Shown here piece after piece: positions 11,838 through 24,400 of a DNA stretch of 64,000 bases (within the stretch, counting starts at the first letter, position 1; each line of letters starts with the position of its first letter). Below the pieces are notes generated by a model. That model searched no databases, was not told where the DNA came from, and was given only the letters and a program-made list of their open reading frames with translations. Where the stretch lies: NCBI GenBank assembly GCA_002104945.1, contig MCFH01000030.1:310001-374000 (forward strand), given 5' to 3'. The position numbers and the translations under genes were made by a program. This DNA is from Piromyces finnis (lineage: Eukaryota > Neocallimastigomycota > Neocallimastigomycetes > Neocallimastigales > Neocallimastigaceae).

Positions 11838-14800
11838 ATGACAGATACTTCAGTAGATAATTCCCTTCACGGGGAATGTGATTTAATTCCTGTTTTGAAG
11901 AATAGATTAATGGAACTTAGATCAATGTCAAATCCTATTCCAGAAAAAGCAGAAAAAATAACTGATAGTATTAAAAATGTATTATCCTATGAAACATTAT
12001 TAGATATACTTGTTTCTGTTTTTGAAGACTGTAAACAAGCATCTCGTATAACTGATAGCATGCAACTATTTCTTAATAAATGTAATTATTAATATTAAAA
12101 GAATATGTTTTATTTTATAGGGAGAAAATAAATAAAAAAAAAGAAAGAAAGAAAAAATGAATCTTTATATGTTGAAAAATTTTTCAACTCAATACTAATA
12201 TCATTTACATATTGTATACTATTATATAAATTGATATGAATGAATAGATGAAAATATTGTTAAAAAAATTCAAACTTTAAGATTAAATATTTCAGATTTT
12301 GAAGTTGTAAAGCCATTAGCTCAAGGTGCTATAGGAAAAGTATGTTTAATTTAAACATATAATATTTAAGAATTCTATTACATAGTCAATATAGTTAATA
12401 GAATATATATTTGATTATTAACCAATTAATATATATATATATAAAAGGTTTCTTTAGTAAAAGGAAAATATGATAAAAAGTATTATGCTTTGAAAACTTT
12501 AAGTAAAAATGAATTATTATCCCAAAGAGAAGTATGCATTTTACATCTATAATTATTAATTATAAATAGTAATTTTATTTTATTAAAATATTAATTAATA
12601 TATTAAATAAAATTAAGACTGCATTTTTCATGGAAGAAAGAAATGCTATGACTAAACTTAGAACATCAAAATATACAACATCATTATATGCAGCATTCCA
12701 AGATCGCGAAAATCTATATTTATTAATGGAATATGCACCAGGTGGTAGTTTACAAAGAATGTTAGAAGCTGAAGGTGCATTAACCGTAGAGGAAGCAAGA
12801 TTTTATATGGCAGAAGTATTACTTGCTTTAGAAGAATTACATAATTTAAACTTTATTCATAGGTACGATTTAGCAATAAATTAACTTTATATTATACATA
12901 TATATTGTTTTATTAAGTACTATATATATTATATATTATCAAAAATTGTTTTATATAATTAAAAACAAAAACTATATTAAAAATAACAACAAAAAAAAAA
13001 CAACAAAAATAAATAATAAATCAACAGAGATGTAAAACCAGGAAATATATTGATTTATTTAAATGGACATGTTAAATTGGTTGATTTTGGTTCTTGTATT
13101 TCTGTGAACGATAATGAACTTGTAAGTTCTAATGTTCCTGTTGGTACACCAGATTATATTTCTCCAGAAGTTCTTAGAGCTAATGAAGGAAAAGTTAAAT
13201 ATGGTAAAGAATGTGATTGGTGGTCTTATGGTATATCATTATATGAACTTCTACTCTTAGAACCTCCTTTCTATAGTGATTCATTATTAGAAACTTACTC
13301 TCAAATTATGGATCACAAGAATACATTTGGCTGGCCAGATGATTGTACATTAGATGATGATACTAAAGATCTTATTACAAAATTAATTTGTGATAGAGAA
13401 GTACGTTTAGGTAAGAATGGCGCAAAAGAAATTAAGGAACATAAGTTCTTTAAAGGTGTTGATTTTGAAAATATATATAAAATGAAACCACCATTTATGC
13501 CAAAACTTAATAATCCAGAAGATACTACTTATTTCATGACAGAAGAAGATGATGATCATACTCAACGTGTTGCAAATCAAAGAAATGCTGTTGCTAATAA
13601 TAAAAAAGATGTAATGGGATTTAACTTACCATTTGTTGGTTATTCATTCAATCATAATATATCAATTTATACTTCATTTGATTTTGGTAATCAAGGAAAT
13701 ACAAGTACAGGTAACAATTCAATTAAAACTAGAAAAGTATCTGTAGATTTCCGTGCATTAGGAAGTAATGAATCATTAGATGGACAAAAAAATATGAGTG
13801 TTATTGCTATGGAAGAAGAATTAAAAATGTTAAAATTTGAAGTTAATAAAAAGAATGATTTAGAAAAAACTAAAACAAGATTAGAAAAAGAAAAAATAGA
13901 ATTAGAAATGCAAATTATTGAAGTTAAAAATAATTTAAGAGCTCAACAACGTAGTAAATATGACTTGGAAAGACAATTGTCTGATGCTCAAGAAGAATTA
14001 GCTCAAGCAAAGAAGGAAAAAGATTCATTAATGTTATCAAATAAGAATTTCACTGAATATGAAAAGAAAATTGAAGTTTTAAATATGGAATTAAAGGAAA
14101 AATCAGCTATTTCTGAAAAGAACCAAGAAATTATAGATGAAATTACAAAAGCAAAAGCTGTTCTTGAACTCGAATTAGAACATAACAATAAGAAAATAGA
14201 AAGTGGAAAGCTAGAAAATGAAAAGTTAGAAAAAGCAAATATTGAATTAAAAACTAATTTAGAAAATGAAATTAAAAAGAATAATGATAAGGAAATGGAA
14301 ATAAAACAAATTTTTGAATGTAATGAAAATTTAACAAAAGAAGTAGATAAATTAAAAGGTTTAATTAGTGATAAAGAAAATTCTGAAAGTAAATTAAAAG
14401 AACAAAATTCTGTATTAGAAAAAGAAAAAGCTATGATAGATGTTGAATTAAATATGTTAAAAAAGAAAGAACTCTATTTAATGGAAGAAAATGAAAAAGC
14501 TAAAGCTAATATTGAAGAATTGAAAAAGGGTATTGCTCAAACTGAAAAATTAAATCAAAACGAAGAAATTATAAATGACTTAAAATCAAAAATTGATAAT
14601 ATAAATGAAGAATATCATAATGCAAGTAAAGAGTTATCTTTATTAAAAATTGAAAATACAAAGATTAGTCAAAACTTAGATGAAGCTAATAATGCGAAAA
14701 CAGAAGCTCAAAATAAATATTTCAACTTAAACAAGCAATATCAAGATTCTATGAATTACATAAAAACAATAGAACAAACCAAACAAAATTTAGAAAAGCA

Positions 14801-17438
14801 AAATATTACAGCTGAAACAGAACTTAAAAAATTGAAGGAAAATATGGACCAACAAAATCAACAATATTCTAATTTTGAAAAAACCATTTCTGACTTAAAT
14901 CATCAACAAGCTTTAATGAAAATTGAGTTAGATGAAGCTAAAGTTAAAATGGAAAAACAACAACAAGTTAGTAGTGAATTAGAAAATGAAATTAGTAAGA
15001 ATACCAATGAATTAAGAGAACAAGAAACAAAAAATAAGGAATTAGAATTATCATTATTAGAAAAAACTAATGCTCTTGAAAATCTTAAACGTGAAAATGA
15101 AAATTCAAAACAACAATATGATGAATTAATGCAAGAAAAACAACAAACAGAAGTAGAACAATCAGAATTAAACAAGAAATATCAATTACTTGAAATTGAA
15201 TTCAGAGATTTAAAAGAAAGATACCAAAATGAATGTGATCTTAGAAATTCAATTGAAATGCAAGCTCAAAAGTTCAAAGAACAAAGTCAAATGGATATCG
15301 ACAATATTGAAGACTTAAAAGAAGAACTTATACATATAAAAGCTGATTATGAAAATCTTAAGAAGGAACACGAAATTACTAATGATAAACTGGTTGAATT
15401 AAATGGAAAGTATGAGGATGTTAAACGCGAAAATGAAAAATTCAAATTAAAGATAGAAACTTCTGTTCCAACTGTACTAGAGAAAGAAAAGGGAGCATTA
15501 TCTCCAATTAATGATAGTGGTGCTAGTATTTACAGTGAAAATAATCATAAAAAATTCAAGTTCTTTGGTTTTAGAAAGGGTAGATCTGATGTTGATAAGA
15601 CTTTAATGAAGTCAGATACTGATGACGAATTAAGAATTTACCCACTACATAATAGAAAGTTAAGTACAACATCATATTCTAATAATAATTCAAAGATTGA
15701 ATTAAATGTTATATTTAATCCAAATGAACCATTAGCTGGATGGTTAAAGGTTCCGAAATCTCAAAAAAGTATTAAACATGGCTGGGATAAGAGATATGCT
15801 GTTGTTAAAGATTTCAAGATTTTATTCTATGAAAATGTAAAGGACTCTGAAACAAATACTAACTGTAAGGGAGTTATTTCATTAACGTAAGTATATTCAA
15901 TACATATTAATATTTATTTCTTCACAAGTTTTTTATATTAATATATATTCTACTATTTATTAACAACAACAATAATAATAACATTATAATTATATAAAAT
16001 ATATATAAATATAAATATATATAGTTGTGATATTTTCAATATTCAAACAGTAGTAAGCAAAGAATTAATTCATGCTCAACCAAAGGAAATTAAGTGTATT
16101 TTCAAGATTCATTCAACAAATGTCGGTAATGATTCACAACAATCATTTAAGGTATTATAATTTTATTTATTCACTATTTTTATAAACATAGATATTCTAA
16201 TAAGAAAATAACTGAATTTTCTTTATTTTTCTTTTTCAAAATAATAATAATAATAAATAAATAAAAATAAAATTAATAGGAATCTAATATGAACAATATT
16301 TCATTAAATGAACTACAAAAAACTTACAATAAGTTACAAACTGATATAAAGACTGAAGAGAATATATATGGTGGTTATGAAAAAATGGTATCTGCTTATG
16401 AAACAGATAATGATAGAAAATTCGTTGCTGTTCAACAATTAGAAGCCTCCAAGAAAAGATTAAATAAATTATATAATGATTTCGAAAATGTAAAGAGTCA
16501 AATTCAAAAAATATCACCAAATGATAATACTAATAATGTTAATATTGTCGATGTAACTGATGAACATGAAATTACAGAAGAAGAAATTAATAGAGTTGAT
16601 TTATCAGAATATAAGGAAGAATTAAAGGCAACAATAGAATCAGAATTAAAGAGAAAAGAAAGTATTCAAAGATCAATTCAGCAACAACAAAATATTAATG
16701 GTAAAACATATAAGCCAACTAAACTTATACAAGAATTACAAACTATTGACCTTAATATTGAATCAAAGAAGAAGGATATTGAAAAGATTGAATCCGTAAG
16801 TTATTATATATCAAATTTACTATAATAAACATAATTCTTTTAAATTTTATTAATAATAATTATTATCTATAATAATAAATCGATAATAGGGTGATGAAGC
16901 TTGTAAGCAATTATTAAAGAAAAAGATTGCTGAACAAAATCAAATTCATGAATTCATCGGTCATAAATTCAGAGCTAAGGAATTCTGCAGTAACATTACA
17001 GCATGTGATTACTGTCATGATGCTTTCTGGGGATCATTACAAGCCCAAGAATGCACAGGTAAACAATATAATAAATATAATTGTATTATACTAAAAAAGA
17101 AATATAATTTTAAATACTAATAAATACTATTACATATTAATTTAATATTAATTTTATAATATTAATTAAATTTAAAAAATAAATTTAGTCTGTAAACTTG
17201 CATGTCATAAACATTGTCAAAACTACTTAGAAAAGACTTGCCAAGAAGTTATGAGTTTAAGAAATATAAAACCAAAGGTATATATAAAATAGTATTAATA
17301 ATTTCATTGATTGACAAATTTATTAATGTTAATTTCATAAATTTTTAGTATTTAATGGCTCAAGATGATCATGATAAGTTCAAGTGGATACAAGGTTTAG
17401 AATACTTCAGAAATGAATATGAAAAATCAAAAAATTAG
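11838..17438 (+). CDS. Rho-kinase-like AGC kinase (ROCK/MRCK/citron group) with split PH domain
   Basis: Ten exons: 11838-12081, 12248-12339, 12448-12531, 12618-12862, 13028-15886, 16025-16151, 16280-16795, 16890-17058, 17189-17277, 17349-17438; about 1,504 residues. Kinase domain ~99-400: glycine loop 'LAQGAIGKV' (first Gly replaced), ATP-lysine K128 in 'YALKTL', 'HRDVKPGN' around residue 222, DFG at 241-243, 'GTPDYISPEVL' activation segment, and the AGC tail 'LPFVGYSF'. Coiled coil ~460-1090, very Glu/Lys/Gln-rich. PH half 'GWLKVPKSQKSIKHGW' ~1125, then a coiled-coil/HR1-like insert (~1218-1400), a C1 zinc finger (Cys/His at ~1415-1465, pattern H...CxxC-12-CxxC-4-HxxC-7-C), and the closing PH helix 'DDHDKFKWIQGLEYF'. 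Family members act below Rho GTPases on actomyosin. Which paralogue group it belongs to is open: kinase resembles citron, PH strand MRCK, architecture ROCK. Confidence 0.9.
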
Positions 17439-17529
17439 ATTACTTTTTAATTAGAATATAATATTTATACTATTAATATTTATATATTATTTTTCTATTT
17501 TTTTATGTAATTTATTTATTTTAATTTGT

Positions 17530-17560
<31 letters not shown>

Positions 17561-17815
17561 TGTTTTATATTATTATAAATATAGATGCTTAAATTATTTT
17601 TTTATAGATTTTGTATTTTGTATAGTGTATAATTAAATCTGTATTTAATGAAATAGATTTGATTTAAAATTTTAAATTTTTTATTTTTAATGAATTTACA
17701 AATATATAAAGTTTATTTAAATTCAACAATATATATAGATATCATATTAATAAATATAATTTTTATATATAAATAAAAAAATGTTCCTTTTATTATTTAA
17801 AATTAAGATGGAAAG
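17439..17815. other. Intergenic 3' of the kinase with poly(A) tract
   Basis: AT-rich spacer ending at the poly(T) of the first LINE. A run of about 24 A at 17537-17560 follows the kinase stop by ~100 bases. No other feature seen. Confidence 0.6.
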
Positions 17816-17965
17816 TTTTTTTTTTTTTTTTTAACGGCATCAAATGTTTTTAATTAATTTAATTAAAATTAAAAATAAAATTAAAAAAATGTTTAAATAT
17901 ACAAATTAATAAAAATTTGGTATAATATATTCTAGTAATTTTAATAAAAGTAAGAAAGCCACTAT

Positions 17966-19252
17966 GTGATTAGCAGAGTTTCATACTTTGCACCATTACT
18001 TGGATCCAACAAAGCTAGGTCTAGGATTGCTCAGAAGCATGTTAACAAAGGAATACGATGGGTTACCGGAGTTCATAAAGCCGTATCGTTTATATCTTTA
18101 TACTCTATCTCAAAAGATTTGAATATTCCTCCATTGTCAGCCAAATGTGCGTTAGCTCAGGTTAGATGTTTTAACAAATGGAAAAACTCAAATTGTATTA
18201 TCTCACACCTTGTCAATTACATTCCTAAATTTAGAAAATACACGTGGTGCAAATCAAGTAGGACACTTGAAAAAAAACTAAAGAAGCATGGAGATGTTAA
18301 AGCAGTTAAAAACTTTTATTGGAAAGATCTCAAAGGGAATTCAATCAAAGCGCAATATTATGATGATAATAAATTTATTGAAACTAAAGATTTTATTAAA
18401 TTATGTTATGAGTACCCAGAGTTTGCCTATGGCTTCTACTGGCTATTGAAAACAAGAAGCGGATATAAGTTGGATGCTAGAGTTGCCAAAGCTGCTAAAT
18501 TTGTTGATCCAGTTTGTCCTAACTTCTGTCCATGTTGCAAGTGTGGAGATCAAAGTATTAAACATTGGTTATTAGATTGTCCAACATTTAGAGATATCCG
18601 TATTAAACATTATGATTCCATAGTCCAGCTATTAAATTTTTTCAGTCAACGTAATTCCAATAGTCCTATCAATAATAATGAAATTGATAATGTCAGTAGA
18701 GATAGCAATAACAGTAATAGTAATAGTAACAATAATAATAATAACAATAGTAATAATAACAATAGTAATAATAACAATAGTAGTAATAGTAATAATAGAA
18801 ATAGTAATAATAACAATAGTAGTAATAGAAATAATAATATTAATAATGATAGCAATAGTGAAGATAATAATTCTAATTTAGATAGTAATTTAGTTAATGA
18901 TAGTAATAGTTCTAATAATCCGGTGAATATTAATGTGTATGATTATTCTAGTGTGTGCAGTAAAATATTTAAATTCCTTCTTGGGGGAAGAAGTTTTAAC
19001 AATATTAATTACAATTCAAGGGAATGGAAAGAACTTTGTAAGCGTCAGATTCAATCTGGTACTAATGAAGGAGCACCATTCTTGACGGTAACCGCGGAAC
19101 TTCTAACCAAAATCATGCCTTTTGCTATTGGCCAGCAATGGTCAATGTTCAAAAGGTTTGAAGCAACATCCAAGAGCGTCAATGCTGAAGAAACAGTAAG
19201 ACAGGCCAGGAGGGCCAGCGCAACCAATGGAGATCATAATTTTGTTCCATGA
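17966..19252 (+). pseudogene. C-terminal fragment of LINE family A ORF (copy A2)
   Basis: An open frame of 428 codons without a start of its own (it opens at the truncation with GTG). It covers the post-RT region, a zinc knuckle 'CPCCKCGDQSIKHWLLDC' (CCHC-like, retained in all copies), a long Asn/Ser linker written in AAT, AAC and AGT codons, and the conserved C-terminal domain ending 'NGDHNFVP'. No stops or shifts, so the insertion looks young. Without endonuclease and RT it cannot act on its own. Confidence 0.88.
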
Positions 19253-19486
19253 CAAAATTTTGATCTTTGGCTCGGTGTCCCATTGGAAGTCAAATACAAT
19301 TATTATACTTTAGTATGATAGTGGCTTTCTTACTTTAATTAAAATTACTAGAATACATTATACCCAATTTTTATTCATTTGTGTTTATTTAAACATATTT
19401 TTTTTATTTTTATTTATTTTTAATTTTTTATTACATGTATTATAATTTTAATTAAATTAATAATAAAGTTTAAAATATTTGATGCC

Positions 19487-19530
<44 letters not shown>
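17966..19530 (+). mobile_element. LINE copy A2 (family A, plus), inserted into A1
   Basis: 5' truncated copy that begins inside the ORF after the RT domain and ends TTTGATGCCGTT plus a run of ~38 A (19493-19530). It is flanked by a 13-14 bp duplication AAGAAAGCCACTAT at 17952-17965 and 19531-19544, which is also A1 3' UTR sequence. Because A1 is on the minus strand, the pair creates facing 3' UTRs and hence a ~145-bp inverted repeat. Confidence 0.92.
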
Positions 19531-19534
<4 letters not shown>

Positions 19535-19564
19535 AAGCCACTATTATACTAAAGTATGATAATA

Positions 19565-20333
19565 ATATTATGAAAATCTTGCATCTGATGTTACAAATCA
19601 TAGATTTATTGACGATCTTTTTACCCTTTTTCACAATATATACAATAATCAATCTATCACTTACTCCTAAAATGGAAGTAAAAAAAAACTATTTATAACT
19701 ATATTTTTACATTCTTTCTTGGTGGAATTTTAGCTTATGATGAACTACAAATCGATAAGGTGGAACAAAGACATTTGAATGAACAGTTTTACAGTTCATC
19801 GGGGTCTCATGTTCAATATGTAGAGACTCTCGCGGCTTTTCTTACTAAAACAATCCCTATCATTAGTAGCTCAATGAAGTTATTTTTTGATACCTAACGT
19901 AATCAAGAGCGCCGACATCGTACCGATATGGCAAAGGAACATTCCCAATGTTCCGTACACAGGGTTCAATGTTAGTATTTCCTCAAATTCGAATAAAAAC
20001 ATCATGAGCTCATGTGAAAGTTTAGTGAACAATATCATACTTGATGTTACTTCTCTTTTTTATTTCATTTAATTTATTAGGTAGGGACCAATCCCACACA
20101 GTACGAATTGCAGAGTTCATTGAGCTTTTATTCAACTTTAATAATTATTTTATTTTATTTTATAATTATATTTATATATATATATGTATTTTATTATTTT
20201 TATTTATTATTTATTATATCATTATGTATTATCACCTAATATAATTAAATAAGTAAATACAGTATAATATAATTTCACAAATTAAATAAGTAAATATAAG
20301 AAGTTTATTCTCTTCTTAGTCTAAAAAAAAAAA
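19565..20333 (+). mobile_element. LINE copy B2 (family B, plus), internally deleted, inserted into A1
   Basis: Sits inside A1 3' UTR between 'GTATGATAAT' and 'GATAATTGCATTC', giving a short GATAAT duplication. The 3' end is ...TTCTTAGTCT followed by 12 A, the same terminus as copy B1. The body matches minus-strand B1 sequence but jumps from the region just before the RT (19565-19603) to the post-zinc-knuckle region ('TTATTGACGATCTTTTTACC'), a deletion of ~1.9 kb. Coding remnants such as 'AFLTKTIPIISSSMKLFF' and 'NVPYTGFNVSISSNSN' are broken by shifts. Confidence 0.86.
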
Positions 20334-20382
20334 GATAATTGCATTCGACTTCCAATGAAACACCGAGTCAAAGATCAAGATT

Positions 20383-21388
20383 TTATTTAGGGACAAAATT
20401 ATGATCTCCATTGGTTGTACCTGACCTCCTGGCCTGTCTTACTGTTTCTTCAGTATTGACGCTCTTGGTTGTTGCTTTAAACCTTTTGAACATTGTCCAT
20501 TGCTGACCAATAACAAAAGGCATGTTTTTAGCTTCCTTCGTAAATACCCAATTGAATCTGACACTTGCAAGGTTCTTTCCATTCCCTTGAATTGTAATTG
20601 ATATTATTAAAACTTCTTCCTCCAAGAAGGAATTTAAATATTTTATTGCACACATTAGAATAATCATGCACATTAATAATCACCAAATTATTACTATTAT
20701 TAACTAAATAATTTTCTTAATTAGAATTATTATCTTCACTATTGCTATTACTAATATTATTAATAATGTTATTAAAATTATTAATATAACGTTACTACTA
20801 CTATTATTATTATTGCTATCTCTATTGATATTAGCATTTTCATTATCATTGATAGAACTGTTGGAATTACATTTACTGAAAAAACTAAACTGTTGGACTA
20901 TGTAATTGTAATATTTAATACAGATATCTCTAAAAGTTAGACAATCTTATAACCTTAATATTTTGATCTCCACTCTTGCAACATAGACAGTAATTAGGAC
21001 AAACTGAATCAACAAATTTAGCAGTTTTTGCAACTCTAGCATCCAACTTCAACTTGTATCCGCATCTTGCTTTCAATAGCCAGTAGAAACCATAGGCAAA
21101 CTCTAGGTACTCATAACATAATTTAATAAAATCTTTAGTTTCAATAAATTTATTTTTATCGTAGTATTTCGCTCTGATTGAATTTCCTTTGAGATCTTTC
21201 CAATAAAGGTTTTTAACTGCTTTAACATCCCCACACTTCTTTAATTTTTTATCAAGAGTCCTACTTGATTTGCACAATGTATATTTTCTAAATTTAGGAA
21301 TGTAAATGATAAGTGTGTGAGATGATACAATTTTAGTTTTTAGTGGGCAACCTTGACGGACTATCTTTACATCAAAAGATTTCGACAA
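20383..21388 (-). pseudogene. Decayed LINE family A ORF remnant (copy A1)
   Basis: Two open pieces on the minus strand, 20930-21388 and 20383-20673, correspond to the RT 'RQGCPL' motif fused by deletion to the 'YIPKFRKYT...CKSSRTL' region, and to the C-terminal end 'NGDHNFVPK'. Between them the Asn-rich linker is frame-shifted and carries stops. Many substitutions against copies A4/A5 show this is the oldest LINE layer here. Confidence 0.85.
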
Positions 21389-21486
21389 TTGACCATCTAA
21401 TTTGACATTAGCCTTAAATAATTTTTTTTTTTTTTTAGACTAGGAAAAGAATACACATCTTTTATTTATTTATTTAATTTGAGATA

Positions 21487-24400
21487 TTACACAACATTAG
21501 GTGATAATACATATTGATATTGATAAAATAAATAATAAATAAAAATAATAAAATATATATAAATAAAAATATAAATATAAAATAATATAAAATAATTATT
21601 AAAGTTGCATAAAAGTTCAATGAACTCTGCAATTTGTACTGTGTGGGATTGGTCCCTACCTAATAAATTAAATGAAATAAAAAAAAGAAGTAACATCAAG
21701 TATGATAGTGTGGTGTCCACTAAACTCTCCCATGAGCTCATAATGTTTTCATTCGAATTTGAGGAAATACTAACATTGAACCCTGTGTACGGAACATTGG
21801 AAATGTTCCTTTGCCATATCGGTACGACGTCGGCGCTCTTGATTACGTTAGGTGTCTTACTAAACCTATCAAAAAGTAGCTTCATAGAGCTACTAATGAT
21901 AGGGATTGTTTTAGTAAGAAAAGCCGCGAGACCCTCTACATATGGAACATGAGACCCCGATGAACTGTAAAGCTGTTCATTCAAATGTCTTTGTTCCGCC
22001 TTATCGATATGTAGCTCATCATAAGCTAAAGTTCCACCTAGAAGGAACGTAAAAATATAGTTATAAATTGTCTTTCTTACTTCCATTTCAGGGAGTAAGT
22101 ATTTGATGAATTGGTTCTTATATTTATTGTAAAAAAGGGTAAAAAGATCGTCAATAAAGCTAAGTGAAGAAGCTCTGTATTCAGAGAATGCAGAACATTC
22201 TAATATCCAATGGTAAAAAGATTGTTCGTCAAATCCGCAACATGGACAGACACGAGGGCAGTCAGGAGTAACTCTATTACTGGCAATAGCAATTCGGATA
22301 GTATTTTCATAACCGCATCGAATACGAATAATCCAGGTAATTCCTAAATTTAAAGTGAGGTTTGTTGAGACCGATATGCATTAGGCGATTTGAATTAAAG
22401 AATTTGTTGTTAGTATATCTGAGGGCTTTACTTCCATTATTTAGGCTACTATTATTCCAATAATATTCTCTAATATCTTTAGTACTTTTAATATTTATTT
22501 TCATAAGCTTCTTATGTAGTGAACAAGATTCTTTGGCCCAAGAGTAATGAGACATGGGAGGAATAGATCGGACGAGATCTTTAATTATACAATTTGATTT
22601 TCTCCATTTAACAAAGCATTTCACTTGTTGCGCAGCACAAATACCTGAAAGGGTAGGGATCTTCATATCTCTTGTAAGAGCATACAGACTAATAAATGAA
22701 TTTCGTTCAAAAACAAAATCTTTGTTATTAAAACTTTTATTGTGAAAGCTATTGACACTCCATAAAACAGCAGTATTGATAAGGGATTGGACTCTTCTAG
22801 TTCTATTTTTGTTGGAACCAAGCAAAGGAGCATAATAAGAGACTTTGCTTAAAATATAAGAATGAATTACTATGTTTTTTAAGCCAATAGGAACACAATT
22901 GTTGGTGAGGAAGTTCTTAAAAGAGAATAAAGATTTCTGAATTTTTTGTACATATTAGACAGAATAGGAGTCAAAGAAAGATCTTCGTCGAATGGGATTC
23001 CAAGATAAGTATAGCAAGAAACCTTTGGAATTGAGTACATACCGATGTAAAATGTTGGGTCGACATAACTAGGGGATCTATTAAAGTTGATAGGTTTAAC
23101 AACAATAGTTGCACATTTATTTATTCCAAAAGACATTTCATTTAAATTAGCCCAATCAAGGACTAGATTGAGCATCTTTTGAAGGTTCTTCTTACTAGGA
23201 GCAATCAAAACAATGTCATCAGCGAAAAGGCCACCACAACAACGTTTATTTCCTAAGCTAACTCCAAGCCTTTCACATTTATTTAAAATATCATTGATAA
23301 AGAGGTTAAAAAGTATAGGAGAAAGAGGACATCCTTGTCTTACACCACGGTTTATAGGGAATTCATTGGAAAGCATATCCAAGAAACGTGCACGAGCTTT
23401 AGAGGTAGAGTAGAGATTATTGAGAAAATCAAAACATTTACCATGTATATCTAATTTATATAACTTTGTAAGGATATTAAAAATAGGAACTGAGTCGTAT
23501 GCTTTTTTAAGGTCTAGAAAGGCGACATAAGTGGCTTTTCCTTTAAATTTTCTTCTTTGACAGATTTCTCTAATGGAAACAAATAAGCTAATACATTCTT
23601 CTTTATTGCGAAAACCAAATTGCTCAGGTCTTATAAAATTATGAGAAAGAGCATACTTGGAAATTCTATTAGTTACAATTTTTGAAATAATTTTAAGACC
23701 TACATTGATGAGAGAAATACCACGATAATTATTACAGTCTGAAAGATCGCCTTTCTTTGGAATAGAAACAATGGAAGCAGAGTTCCATTTCAAAGGAAAG
23801 GAACCATTCCAGATTTTATTAAAAATTAATTTAAGACAATTACCAGCAGACTTATGTTCTTTCTCCAGTTCTTCGTCACAAAAGAAAGCTTTGAAAAATT
23901 CAATTGGGATACCATCGGGACCTGGAGCCTTATTATTCTTCATTGACAGAACAACATTCCTAATTTCCTCAATAGAAATGGGACCATTTATATCCCATGC
24001 TATTTGATTGATATGGTTGAATTGGAAGGCTCTTTCCCAGTAACCACGATTTAAGCTGTGATTTGTAACATCCGATGCAAGATTTTCATAATGTTCAGCC
24101 CAACGTTTTAATTGTTCTTGAGGAGTAAATAAATCCTTGCCATTCTTGTCCTTAATAGTTGAAACATGGGAGGACGAATAACTTGGTTTGGCAAGTTTTT
24201 TAAGGCCTTTCCAACCTTGTCTAAAGCTTTTATCAATAAAATGTTTTCCGATAGAAACAATATTAGCTTTATAGAGATTGGATCTGAATTTACTCTTAAC
24301 CTTTTTGATGGTATTACATAGATTTTGGTATATGGAGAACTGGTTAAGATAATTTTCCATGTCAGCGCAATCTGAAAGGGGCTTAATATTTTTGTAAGCC

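Noticed and set aside
21330-21340. Splicing of a LINE transcript as the cause of the A1 deletion
   Set aside because: The missing segment in A5 does not begin with GT at the junction on the sense strand, so a retrotransposed spliced RNA is not supported.
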